In this document: one piece after another, positions 46,396-55,322 of the stretch
Layout of the letters: every line of letters starts with the position of its first letter
Numbering within the stretch: position 1 is the stretch's first letter
Origin: Marinomonas sp. TW1
GTDB lineage: Bacteria > Pseudomonadota > Gammaproteobacteria > Pseudomonadales > Marinomonadaceae
Direction: 5' to 3'
Length of the DNA stretch: 64,000 bases
Assembly: GCF_001625355.1 (NCBI RefSeq)
Contig: NZ_JSEE01000001.1
Location: forward strand, 62,001-126,000
Position numbers and translations under genes: made by a program
The notes under the pieces: generated by a model
The model's input: only the letters and a program-made list of their open reading frames with translations
The model's database searches: none
Told to the model about the DNA's origin: nothing

Positions 46396-46604
46396 GGTGT
46401 TTATAGAGGAAGCGGTGTACCAAACTTTCCACCAATGAGTACGTTTAAGGAATTTGACTTTATTGTTCTAACAATAGAAAAGCAGCAGTATATTTCGTTG
46501 GTAAGCAAAGTAGAACAACTAAAAATGAAAATTTAAAGCTCCTATGAGTTAATTGATTCAGAGTTTAACTCACTGAGTCAAAGGCTTTCGCTGGTGAACT
46601 ATAG
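46396..46604 (+). pseudogene. hsdS: Remnant of a type I restriction specificity subunit (HsdS C-terminus)
   Basis: The plus strand reads GSGVPNFPPMSTFKEFDF, then IEKQQYISLVSKVEQLKMKI, a TAA at 46533-46535, then SSYELIDSEFNSLSQR in the same frame. The next bases, read one frame off, give AFAGEL and a stop at 46602-46604. HsdS proteins end in this way, with a helix EQxxIVxKVEQL followed by LxQRAFxGEL. So an in-frame stop and a one-base deletion have destroyed the tail of an hsdS gene. No hsdM or hsdR remains in the window. Confidence 0.6.
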
Positions 46605-46640
46605 CTCTCAGCCTAAAACAAGAATACCAAGGACGTTGAT

Positions 46641-47873
46641 ATGTCAGAAGAAATTGAACAAGAAGAAACAAAATTAAAGCGCATCACCATCAAAACCGAA
46701 ACAGGCAGCAAGTGGTTTGATGAGCCTGATAAGTTGTTGGCTTGGGTGCAACAACAACGTCAGCTGTATGGTTTTCATGGTAATGTCAGCCAGCGTTATC
46801 AAATGCAGCCGTTATTTAATACGTTTGATCAAAGTTGGAATAATTTACAAAAGCAAATCACCGATGGCTTGCGTCGATTTAAAAACGCCCCTGATAACTA
46901 TAACAATCGGGTAGAGCAATTTAGTAATAGCTTTTCTTCTTATCTAACCAACAAGCAACTCTTTACCGAGGAAGCCACGTTTGCACCATTCGTGAAACGC
47001 CAAGCTGAAAAAAGTGCTGAATTGGGACTCGCTGCATTAGCCGTGGCTTTTGATGCTAATGTGTCGCCTGTTGATCGCAAAATGTATCAAGGTTTACAGC
47101 AAGCAGACAAGTATTTCGCGGGTAGTGATGATCGAAGTAAAGATGAAGCTGACTCATTGCAACAATTAAAAGAGCGTTGGGATGAAGAGCAAACCAATCA
47201 GCGAGACAATTGGATTAACGAGTATCAATTAAAAATTGATGAAGCTACACGTCAAAACTCAAAAGTTGATGGCTTAATCAGTGAATGGCAAGAAAAAACT
47301 GAAACGCAAACGGCAGATTTAGAAACGTATAAAGAAGAGTTTAAGAAAAATTTTAAAGAAGAACTCGCAAACGCAAAAACTGATTTAGAGAATCTCACAC
47401 AAACCTACGATGACAAGTTAGCGCTGCACGCAGCAGTCAAATACTGGGGTATTCAACAAGATAGCCATAATGACAAAGCTAAGTTATACGCTAAGGCTTT
47501 AGGCGTAACGACAGCTGTTGTTCTGCTAACCATTATATTATTTGCAATATATGGCTTAGATAAGCCATTCAAGGAAGTGGCTGTTAGCCGCTTAGTAACC
47601 GCAGCAGCGATAACAACGTTTGGCATTTGGATAATTAAAGTAGTGGGCAATATATTTATGTCTCACCTGCACTTGGCGACTGACGCGCAAGAGCGCAGAA
47701 CAATGATCCACACCTATCTTGCACTAACGCGAAAAGGCCAAGGACCCAAAGAAGAAGATCGACAACTTATTCTTCAAACCCTATTTAGGCCGAGTACAAC
47801 CAATATGGTTAAAAATGACCAAGGTCCAACGCAGCTCGTTGATTTAATCAACCGCCTATCACCAAAGCAGTAA
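46641..47873 (+). CDS. DUF6161 family membrane protein, linked to McrBC
   Basis: A 410-residue protein. The first 270 residues are soluble with coiled-coil stretches (LETYKEEFKKNFKEELANAK). Two membrane helices follow near 288-308 (VTTAVVLLTIILFAIYGL) and 318-340 (VTAAAITTFGIWIIKVVG). The C-terminal part has the DUF6161 pattern SHLHLATDAQERRTMIHTYL. The function is unknown. It ends 10 bases before mcrB, so it is probably in the same operon and part of the defence system, perhaps a membrane effector. Confidence 0.8.
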   Translation: MSEEIEQEETKLKRITIKTETGSKWFDEPDKLLAWVQQQRQLYGFHGNVSQRYQMQPLFNTFDQSWNNLQKQITDGLRRFKNAPDNYNNRVEQFSNSFSSYLTNKQLFTEEATFAPFVKRQAEKSAELGLAALAVAFDANVSPVDRKMYQGLQQADKYFAGSDDRSKDEADSLQQLKERWDEEQTNQRDNWINEYQLKIDEATRQNSKVDGLISEWQEKTETQTADLETYKEEFKKNFKEELANAKTDLENLTQTYDDKLALHAAVKYWGIQQDSHNDKAKLYAKALGVTTAVVLLTIILFAIYGLDKPFKEVAVSRLVTAAAITTFGIWIIKVVGNIFMSHLHLATDAQERRTMIHTYLALTRKGQGPKEEDRQLILQTLFRPSTTNMVKNDQGPTQLVDLINRLSPKQ

Positions 47874-47883
47874 GGAAACTTCA

Positions 47884-50127
47884 ATGGCAAGAGACTATTC
47901 AAAATATCAATTTAACGGACAGAAATTAGGCAAAAATAGATTGGTTCTTGAGGTTATAAAGCAATACGTAGACGATCAAAATCCTACTTATAAGGAGCTT
48001 TTGGATACATTTTCTGCTGACATACAAGGTTCACGAGGACTTTTTATTGAGAAGTCTAAGTATGACGCATTGCCTGAAGATGCAGATGATAAAAAACAAA
48101 ATCGCTATTTTAAAAAAGTTGATGAGGTTATCGCACTTGCAGATAGAGATGTTTTAGTAACGACTCAATGGGGAGTGGATAATATTGCTCGGTTTATCAA
48201 AAAAGCAAAGAGCCTTGGTTTTGATATTAGTGAATCTACAAATAGTTACGACGATGTATACTGGTTTTTAGGTGCTTCATATGGTGGTGACGATGATCAA
48301 ACAGAAAGGTTTTTGAGAGATGGGATTTGGCAGAATGGAACTGATGGAAAATTCACTGATAAAGTAAAAGAAATAAGAAGAGGAGACAAAATCGCCATTA
48401 AATCTGCCTATACACAAACTCATGGTTTGCCATTTGATAACAAAGGTAAAATTTCATCTGTGATGGATATTAAAGCGGTAGGTGTAGTCACTGAAAACTT
48501 GAATGATGGAAAGACATTAAAAGTAGATTGGCAAACCGACTTTAAAAAGCTTACTTGGTACATATACCAGCCTCGAATTTGGAAAGTTATCCCTAATAAC
48601 AAAGAGAGAAAAGCTTTAGTTGATTTTACATTTAACGGTGCGAGACAGGACTTCTCAATATTTGTGAATTCAGATGATGAATTCGATGGTGTCTCTATGC
48701 CTTCGTCTTCCGCAGATTTGTCTTTAAACACTATTTTATATGGTCCACCAGGCACAGGAAAAACCTATCACTCAATTCAAGCGGCAGTAAAAGCGGCGGA
48801 ACCTGAAATATTTAGTGCTCTTGGTATTGATGAAAGAACAGGTGCAACTCCTGAACAGCGAGCGGAATTAACTCGTCTTTACAAGGAACTCTATAATACA
48901 GGTCGCATAAAGTTTGTTACTTTCCATCAAAGTTATGGTTATGAGGAGTTCGTTGAGGGTTTAAGCGCTAAAACTGAAGGTGATCAACTTAGTTACTTTG
49001 AAAAAGATGGTGTGTTTAAGTCGTTATGTTTAGATGCCAAAGAGCACCAAATTGCAAAAACAAAAACGGTTGCAAGCACCTTTGAAGATAAATGGCAGGG
49101 GTTTTCTGAAGAGTTAGCTGAGGCTGATGACGGAATTAATATAGATACTTTAAGTAAGAAAACATACTTTACCATTACAGATATAACGAATAACACCATT
49201 CGATTTGATAAAAGCAAAGGCGCATCAGTTCATTCTTTAAGTGTTAAGACTCTACGCGCTGTTCATAACGGTGAAAAAGAAATTATAGGTGGATTGCAAC
49301 CTTATTATGGTGCTGTTATTGAGTACCTTAATAGATTCAAAACACAAAATGATGCTTCTAAAAAAGAGCGTAAAAACTTTGTATTAATCATCGATGAAAT
49401 CAATAGAGGCAATATATCAAAAATATTTGGTGAGCTAATCACACTAATTGAACCATCAAAACGTTTGGGGCAGTCGGAAGCTATCGAAGTGACCTTGCCG
49501 TATTCAGGGGATAAGTTTTCAGTACCCGATAACTTCTACATTATTGGCACGATGAATACCGCTGATAGATCTTTGGCCCTTATGGATACTGCACTTCGCC
49601 GCCGTTTTGACTTTGTTGAGATGATGCCTGATTACAATGTTCTACGTGATGAAGAAAGATTGTCATTTAGCATTGAAAGTGAAGATTTTGAAATAGATTT
49701 AACGTTGCTATTGCAAACACTGAACAAAAGAATAACAGCACTTTATGATAGGGAACATCAGCTAGGTCATGCGTTTTTAATGCCCGCTGTTAACTCGGTC
49801 CGTGATGGTGATTATGGTAAAGCGCTCAACGAGCTGAAGAACAGCTTTCAAAATAAAGTTATTCCATTACTGGCTGAGTACTTTTTTGAAGATTGGCAAA
49901 AGATCCGTTTGGTTCTTGGTGACAACCAAAAGCCAGACGCTTATCAACTTATTAAACAGTCAGATGTCGATTACGAGGTACTCTTTGGTGATACTGAGGA
50001 TGTTGGTGACGTTGCCGATAACGTTCAGGACTATAGGTTGATTGAAGCTGATTCTAAGCTTTGGGCTAATCCTTTGACCTATATAGGCATATATAGCGCT
50101 GATAATTTACCAAAGGGTGAAGGTTAA
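47884..50127 (+). CDS. mcrB: McrB-type GTPase of a McrBC restriction system
   Basis: A 747-residue AAA+ protein. McrB recognises modified DNA and uses GTP to translocate, recruiting the McrC nuclease. The N-terminal part differs from E. coli McrB: a helical segment, then at about 125-235 an EVE/PUA-like candidate reader domain (YWFLGASYGGDDDQTERF, WYIYQPRIW). The motor has Walker A GPPGTGKT (287-294), Walker B VLIIDEINRGN and the McrB signature IGTMNTADRSLALMDTAL. An insertion with EDKWQGFSEEL separates Walker A and B. Operon with DUF6161 and mcrC. Confidence 0.93.
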   Translation: MARDYSKYQFNGQKLGKNRLVLEVIKQYVDDQNPTYKELLDTFSADIQGSRGLFIEKSKYDALPEDADDKKQNRYFKKVDEVIALADRDVLVTTQWGVDNIARFIKKAKSLGFDISESTNSYDDVYWFLGASYGGDDDQTERFLRDGIWQNGTDGKFTDKVKEIRRGDKIAIKSAYTQTHGLPFDNKGKISSVMDIKAVGVVTENLNDGKTLKVDWQTDFKKLTWYIYQPRIWKVIPNNKERKALVDFTFNGARQDFSIFVNSDDEFDGVSMPSSSADLSLNTILYGPPGTGKTYHSIQAAVKAAEPEIFSALGIDERTGATPEQRAELTRLYKELYNTGRIKFVTFHQSYGYEEFVEGLSAKTEGDQLSYFEKDGVFKSLCLDAKEHQIAKTKTVASTFEDKWQGFSEELAEADDGINIDTLSKKTYFTITDITNNTIRFDKSKGASVHSLSVKTLRAVHNGEKEIIGGLQPYYGAVIEYLNRFKTQNDASKKERKNFVLIIDEINRGNISKIFGELITLIEPSKRLGQSEAIEVTLPYSGDKFSVPDNFYIIGTMNTADRSLALMDTALRRRFDFVEMMPDYNVLRDEERLSFSIESEDFEIDLTLLLQTLNKRITALYDREHQLGHAFLMPAVNSVRDGDYGKALNELKNSFQNKVIPLLAEYFFEDWQKIRLVLGDNQKPDAYQLIKQSDVDYEVLFGDTEDVGDVADNVQDYRLIEADSKLWANPLTYIGIYSADNLPKGEG

Positions 50128-50137
50128 ATCGTTCAAC

Positions 50138-51496
50138 ATGATTAAGGGATTAAAACGACGACAAACGACTAACGTTACCGTATTTGAGTATGGACTCTTA
50201 AGTGCTAGTTCTAAAGCGGCAGAAAAAGATAATGTGGAATCAATATCGGAAGGTGCTTTTGAATATCTTAAAAAGTGTTGTTTATGTGATGAGTCGGAAT
50301 CACGTTTTTTAAAGCTGAAAATTGCGCATGGCATGGAAGTTCTGCAAGTGCAAAATTACGCTGGTGTGGTTCTTTGTCCTGATGGAACGCAAATAGAAAT
50401 ACTCCCTAAAATTGCTAAAGCTAATAATCAGGAAAGTGCAGCCACAGAAGCACAAAAGTCTTTGTTAATGATGCTCAAATCGTTAAAGCAGTTCCGCCAC
50501 ATTGAGACTGAGGTTGCGAGCATTAAAAAACAAAAAATGCCGTTGATGGAAATATTCATCGCGCAGTTTTTAAATGCGGTAAATGTTCTTATTAAGAAGG
50601 GCATTAAAAGTGACTATGTTCGAGAGCAGACTAATAGTGCTTATCTAAAAGGCAAGTTACTACACAGCCAGCAACTTAAACACAACTTTATTAATCGCCA
50701 CAAGTTTTACGTCGAATACGATGCTTATTTGATGGATAAAGCTGAAAACCGACTTATTCATTCAGCACTTAAATCGGTCGCCTCTTATACCAATGTGAAC
50801 AAGAATAAGAAGCTATCTCAAGAGCTGCTGTTTGCTTTTGACGAGGTGCCTCTCAGTACAAACTACAAGAACGACTTTTCCAGTGTAAAACTCCAAAGAG
50901 GCATGCAGCACTATGACGTGCCGCTTAGTTGGGCACAGCTTATACTGGAAGGCTACTCACCTCAGTCAATGTTAGGTGAAAACAACGCTTATTCCTTGTT
51001 ATTTCCAATGGAAGCCGTGTTTGAAAACTTTGTTGCTAAATACCTTAAGCAACGAGTGACTAGCCCTCAAAAATTATCTTCTCAAGTACAAAGCAAATCA
51101 CTGGTAACTTATGGTGATAAGAGCTATTTCCGCCTCAAGCCTGATTTATATCTTAAAGATCTCATGGGTATGGATACGGTATTAGATACCAAGTGGAAGT
51201 TAATCAATCAAAATAAAAAAACGGGTAAAGATAAGTTTGGTTTATCCCAAGATGATTTTTACCAAATGCTCGGTTATGGCTATAAGTATCTTAACGGTGA
51301 AGGTAACTTGGTATTGATCTATCCGAAAACGGATATTTTTAATAAACCTTTTGAGCATAGCTTCAATTACGACAATGAAAACAGACTGAAATTAAAGGTT
51401 GTACCTTTTGACGTTAGTCCATACCGAGAAAGTAATAGTAATGAACGAATTGAGTTAAATTTATTAGGCGTTACTAATGTTGGATTGACTATTTAA
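50138..51496 (+). CDS. mcrC: McrC family endonuclease subunit
   Basis: A 452-residue partner of McrB. The N-terminal McrC domain includes VLCPDGTQIEILPKI; the C-terminal PD-(D/E)xK nuclease has FRLKPDLYL, TVLDTKWK and the later QDDFYQMLGYGYKY. The ATG at 50138 lies 10 bases after the mcrB stop; a GTG at 50117 would overlap mcrB. DNA here is more A/T-rich than the flanking core genes, in keeping with transfer. Confidence 0.93.
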   Translation: MIKGLKRRQTTNVTVFEYGLLSASSKAAEKDNVESISEGAFEYLKKCCLCDESESRFLKLKIAHGMEVLQVQNYAGVVLCPDGTQIEILPKIAKANNQESAATEAQKSLLMMLKSLKQFRHIETEVASIKKQKMPLMEIFIAQFLNAVNVLIKKGIKSDYVREQTNSAYLKGKLLHSQQLKHNFINRHKFYVEYDAYLMDKAENRLIHSALKSVASYTNVNKNKKLSQELLFAFDEVPLSTNYKNDFSSVKLQRGMQHYDVPLSWAQLILEGYSPQSMLGENNAYSLLFPMEAVFENFVAKYLKQRVTSPQKLSSQVQSKSLVTYGDKSYFRLKPDLYLKDLMGMDTVLDTKWKLINQNKKTGKDKFGLSQDDFYQMLGYGYKYLNGEGNLVLIYPKTDIFNKPFEHSFNYDNENRLKLKVVPFDVSPYRESNSNERIELNLLGVTNVGLTI

Positions 51497-51599
51497 TTTG
51501 CTTCCATCAGTTAAAGAACAGGACCAATCTGTATACAAGGAGTTATCGCATCAACTATGTGCAAACCAAAAAATTAACACTTTAATTCCAACAATCCAT

Positions 51600-52778
51600 C
51601 TAAACATACTGCCCAGCAGCGAAGCCACTACTCCAAGCCCACTGGAAGTTGTAGCCGCCCAGCCAACCGGTCACATCAAGGACTTCACCAATTAAGTAGA
51701 GACCTTTTTGCTTTTGCGATTCAAAGGTTTTGGAAGACACTTCGTTGGTATTGACGCCACCTAATGTGACCTCTGCAGTGCGATAGCCTTCTGTACCATT
51801 GGGCGCCACATCAAAATGGCTCAAGTATTGGAACAGTTGCTCGATTTGCTCATTAGACACTTGAGCAAACTTTTGGTCTAACCAAGGGAATGCTGCTTTT
51901 ATTAAGTCGACCAATCGTTTTGGCAATTCGTTAGTCAGGTAGTTTTCCACTGTCTTTTTTGGTTGTTGATCCCGCTCTCTAACCAAGGTGTCTAGGCTGA
52001 GGTGTGGTGCGATGTGAATTTGCAAGTCTTCGCCAGGCTGCCAAAAATTGGTAATTTGTAATATTGCGGGGCCACTGACACCGCGATGGGTAAAGAGCAT
52101 AGGCTCTTGAAACGCCATATTATTAGACGACGCTGTAATGTCGCAAGCAACACCAGATAAAGCAGCAAGCTGTTCTTTACGTTCTGGTTGAACCGTAATC
52201 GGTACTAGGCTTGCCCGGGTTGGTAAAACATCGTGACCAACTTGTTTCGCCATCTCATAACCGAACCCCGTCGCCCCCATGGTTGGAATCGACAAACCAC
52301 CCGTAGCCACCACTAATGAAGCACAAGAGAACACACCTTGATTGGTCGTCACTACCGTCATGTCATCTTGATAATCAACGCTTAAAATACGCGTATTCAA
52401 CTTCACTTCTGCACCAGACCATTCCAATTCCGTCAGCAGAATAGTCAGTAAGTCTTTTGCAGAATGCTCACAAAATAACTGACCTGGCGTTTTTTCAACA
52501 TAATCTAAACCGTGGCGATCCACTAAATCGACAAAATCCTGCGGAGTGTAACGACGCAATGCTGAGATGCAAAAATGAGGGTTATCCGATAAAAAATGCT
52601 TAGGCGCGGCATCCATGTTAGTAAAATTACAGCGGCCTCCTCCTGACATGAGGATTTTCTTTCCTGGTTTATTCGCGTGATCAAGTACCAAAACATTTCG
52701 GCCTCGATACGCCGCCGTCGCGGCGCACATTAAACCTGACGCGCCTGCTCCAATTATGATCACATCTCGCTTATCCAC
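51600..52778 (-). CDS. BaiN/HI0933 family NAD(P)/FAD-dependent oxidoreductase
   Basis: A 392-residue flavoprotein. The N-terminal FAD motif is IIGAGASGLMCAATAAYRGR, followed by SGGGRCNFTN and LVVATGGLSIPTMGATGFGY, and at the end GEVLDVTGWLGGYNFQWAWS. These mark the HI0933/YhiN/BaiN family; substrate unknown. It forms the right flank of the McrBC region. Confidence 0.92.
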   Translation of the reverse strand: MDKRDVIIIGAGASGLMCAATAAYRGRNVLVLDHANKPGKKILMSGGGRCNFTNMDAAPKHFLSDNPHFCISALRRYTPQDFVDLVDRHGLDYVEKTPGQLFCEHSAKDLLTILLTELEWSGAEVKLNTRILSVDYQDDMTVVTTNQGVFSCASLVVATGGLSIPTMGATGFGYEMAKQVGHDVLPTRASLVPITVQPERKEQLAALSGVACDITASSNNMAFQEPMLFTHRGVSGPAILQITNFWQPGEDLQIHIAPHLSLDTLVRERDQQPKKTVENYLTNELPKRLVDLIKAAFPWLDQKFAQVSNEQIEQLFQYLSHFDVAPNGTEGYRTAEVTLGGVNTNEVSSKTFESQKQKGLYLIGEVLDVTGWLGGYNFQWAWSSGFAAGQYV

Positions 52779-53062
52779 AACCTACCTCACGTTAATTTTG
52801 GCTGCATTATAGAGCCTTAGCCATATTTTTTCATTGCTTACTCAGTCCCTCGTTAAAAAATAGACAAAATTTTATTGTGCTTTTTATTTTCCACAGAATC
52901 CGTGAAGAAGCTTGTGGGAAGATTGTTTTTTTCTATATTTTTCAATCAATTACACAAAATCAAACCTTTTTTATTTTTTCTTTACAAAAAAGGCAATAAG
53001 ACAAAAGCAAGTGTTTTTTTAAAAAAATTAAAATTCCCTCATTCTGAGGCTTTACAAATAAA

Positions 53063-53096
53063 CTGTATACTTATACAGTACTGTACAAACAAACAG
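53063..53096 (+). promoter_or_regulatory. Two tandem perfect LexA boxes
   Basis: CTGTATACTTATACAG (53063-53078) and CTGTACAAACAAACAG (53081-53096) both fit CTGT-N8-ACAG and lie 18 bases apart, centre to centre. The first overlaps a candidate promoter TTTACA (53051-53056), 17 bases, TACAGT. Tandem boxes imply tight repression. The rest of the gap (52779-53062) is A/T-rich with no gene. Confidence 0.9.
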
Positions 53097-53136
53097 TAAA
53101 CATTCATATTCTTAACACGAAAATAAGGATTTGGTT

Positions 53137-53721
53137 ATGATCAAGCGCTTTGCTTCTGCCCCTAGCCTTCAAAAATTGGCTCTATTAGGAGTTGCTGTCC
53201 TCGCTCTGTACGCCCCAGTAAAAGATCTTATCGATTACACGGGCACCTTGTTTGCTAAACAAAACATCCAGATAGTCGATGTCTCATTTGGTGCGAACAT
53301 GCCATGGCAAAAAAGTCAGGGGCGTTATTTAAATGTCAGTAACAACGCTCAAAACAGCCTTTCACGAGCGCAAGTTATTTACACCAAATTGCGTTTCGAA
53401 AACCCCACATCCGAACCACAAACCTACCGTAAGATTTGGCTTAATTTTTCCCATGACAATGGTGATCTGGAATACACAACAGACTATACGCTTTACAATA
53501 AAGAGACTCGTCAACGCTTAATTGGTCAATCTGTACAAGTTGGCCCACACAGTTCTGTCGATGTCATTGCAGCTTATCGATTTATTCCAAGCTACAAACA
53601 TAAATCCCCTGTCAGCATGAGTGTTTCTTGGGAAGGTAAAAGCGTGTTACGCGAAAAGGCATGCGAATACGATTTAGCTAAGACAGCCGAAAACGCTTTT
53701 TATCATCAATGCGGGCTATAA
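53137..53721 (+). CDS. Hypothetical membrane-anchored protein under SOS control
   Basis: I do not recognise this 194-residue protein. An N-terminal helix (LALLGVAVLALYAPVKDLI) near 12-30 anchors it, and the rest looks like a soluble, beta-rich extracytoplasmic domain (KLRFENPTSEPQTYRKIWLN, QSVQVGPHSSVDVIAAYRF). Two cysteines lie near the end. AAGGAT precedes the ATG at 53137. It is preceded by two LexA boxes, so it should be induced by DNA damage. SOS-induced single-pass membrane proteins such as division inhibitors exist, but there is no homology to claim that. Confidence 0.75.
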   Translation: MIKRFASAPSLQKLALLGVAVLALYAPVKDLIDYTGTLFAKQNIQIVDVSFGANMPWQKSQGRYLNVSNNAQNSLSRAQVIYTKLRFENPTSEPQTYRKIWLNFSHDNGDLEYTTDYTLYNKETRQRLIGQSVQVGPHSSVDVIAAYRFIPSYKHKSPVSMSVSWEGKSVLREKACEYDLAKTAENAFYHQCGL

Positions 53722-53794
53722 GCGGAATTTATTACTTAACTAAGTGGTTAACATTAAAATACAAATTACGTAAAAAGCATGTAAAAGCACGCAT

Positions 53795-53809
53795 TGATAA
53801 TCGTTTTCA
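53795..53809 (+). promoter_or_regulatory. Fur box upstream of the imelysin operon
   Basis: TGATAAT-C-GTTTTCA matches the 7-1-7 Fur consensus at 12 of 14 positions, 45 bases before the irpA ATG. It fits the iron theme of the operon. Confidence 0.55.
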
Positions 53810-53853
53810 TTTCAAATATAGTGTTGCACACAATTCAATATTGGAGCATCAAA

Positions 53854-55149
53854 ATGAAACGATTACTGACCCCCGTTGCGGTTTGTGTAGCAGGTGCGCT
53901 ACTAACAGCATGTGGTACAACCAATCTTAAAAATGATTCCGCTTCTGTCACAGCAGATTCAGTTGTGACACATTACGCAGACATTGCTGAAGCCATTTAT
54001 GGTGACTCTTTATCTACTGCGCAAGACCTTCGCACATCAATTAATCGTTTCCTAGACAACCCTACCGAAGCCAATTTAACAGCGGCTCGTACTGCTTGGG
54101 TAGCTTCTCGTGTTCCTTATCAGCAAAGTGAAGTTTACCGTTTTGGTAATGCCATCGTTGATGATTGGGAAGGCAAAGTTAATGCTTGGCCACTAGATGA
54201 AGGCCTAATCGATTATGTATCAACCAGCAGTTACGGTAGTGAATCAGACCTCAATCCGCTTTACACTGCCAATGTCATCGCTTCTAAGAGCTTAGTGATT
54301 GGCGGCCAAACCGTTGACACAAGCAAGATCACACCAGAACTTATTGCTGAATACTTGCAAGAAGCCGATGGTGTAGAAGCCAACGTCGCCAGCGGTTACC
54401 ATGCCATTGAGTTCCTACTTTGGGGTCAAGATTTACACGGCACTAACCCAGGTGCAGGCGAGCGTAAAGCCACTGACTTTGACCTAAACAATTGCACCAA
54501 TGGTAATTGTGATCGTCGTCGTGAATACCTAACTGCGGCAACAGATTTGCTAATTTCTGACTTAGAAGAAATGGCTGATAACTGGAAACAAGACGGCGCA
54601 GCACGCCAAGCCTTATTGGATCAGTCTACGGAAGAAGGTCTTTCTACTATCTTAACCGGTATGGGCAGTTTAGCTTACGGTGAGTTGGGTGGTGAGCGTA
54701 CGAAATTGGGCTTGATGCTACATGACCCAGAAGAAGAACATGATTGCTTCTCTGACAACACTCACTGGTCACATTACTACGATGCGAAAGGCATTAAAAA
54801 TGTTTACCTAGGTGAATATCAACGTGTTGATGGCAGCTGGGTTAAAGGCGCTTCTTTATCACAACTAGTTGCACAGCAAGATATCGCGCTAGACAGCGAC
54901 ATGAAGCAAAAATTGGAAATGACAGAAGACGCAGCGCAAGCGATGGTCGATGCCGCTGCGCAAGGTCAAACCTTTGATGTTCTGATTGCAATGAACAACA
55001 CACAAGGCAACCAGTTGGTTCAAGATTTTGTTGATTCCCTAGTGCTAGAAACCCGCGTAACGGAAGAAATCATTCAAACACTTGATCTACAAGGCATTGC
55101 ATTAGAAGGTTCTGATAGCCTTGACAACCCAAGTGCCGTATTCGAATAA
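53854..55149 (+). CDS. Imelysin family lipoprotein (IrpA-like)
   Basis: A 431-residue iron-regulated protein. A lipobox LLTAC at 16-20 predicts lipid attachment at C20. The imelysin GxHxxE motif is in SGYHAIEFLLWGQD. Imelysin proteins bind metal or peptidoglycan-associated ligands in iron uptake. Central CTNGNCDRRREY and PEEEHDCFSDNTHWSHYYDA are typical of the IrpA type. GGAG precedes the ATG at 53854; an upstream frame from 53794 is not used. Confidence 0.92.
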   Translation: MKRLLTPVAVCVAGALLTACGTTNLKNDSASVTADSVVTHYADIAEAIYGDSLSTAQDLRTSINRFLDNPTEANLTAARTAWVASRVPYQQSEVYRFGNAIVDDWEGKVNAWPLDEGLIDYVSTSSYGSESDLNPLYTANVIASKSLVIGGQTVDTSKITPELIAEYLQEADGVEANVASGYHAIEFLLWGQDLHGTNPGAGERKATDFDLNNCTNGNCDRRREYLTAATDLLISDLEEMADNWKQDGAARQALLDQSTEEGLSTILTGMGSLAYGELGGERTKLGLMLHDPEEEHDCFSDNTHWSHYYDAKGIKNVYLGEYQRVDGSWVKGASLSQLVAQQDIALDSDMKQKLEMTEDAAQAMVDAAAQGQTFDVLIAMNNTQGNQLVQDFVDSLVLETRVTEEIIQTLDLQGIALEGSDSLDNPSAVFE

Positions 55150-55205
55150 TACCACTGGTATAGAAAAGTCCTAACGCGATAACGAAAGACAGTCGCGTTA
55201 TAATA

Positions 55206-55261
55206 GGGAAGGTGTGAAATGCCGAGTCATAACAAACTCGGTATTTTGCCCCTTCCCTTTT
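55206..55261 (+). promoter_or_regulatory. Nested hairpin between irpA and the di-heme gene
   Basis: Outer stem GGGAAGG (55206-55212) with CCTTCCC (55251-55257). Inner stem of 11 pairs, including one G-U, from AAATGCCGAGT and ACTCGGTATTT around 8 bases. TTTT follows. A simpler hairpin TAACGCGA/TCGCGTTA precedes it (55172-55200). It may be a terminator or partial attenuator that sets expression of the downstream three genes. Confidence 0.5.
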
Positions 55262-55322
55262 ACATGTATAGGGTTACAAGACGTTTGTGTTAATGAGTCA
55301 ATGAATGGTGTTTGCCTAACCT

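Noticed and set aside
52875..53099. 74-codon frame MCFLFSTESV
   Set aside because: Very A/T-rich Phe/Lys sequence with no ribosome site, and it runs through both LexA boxes, so it is regulatory DNA.
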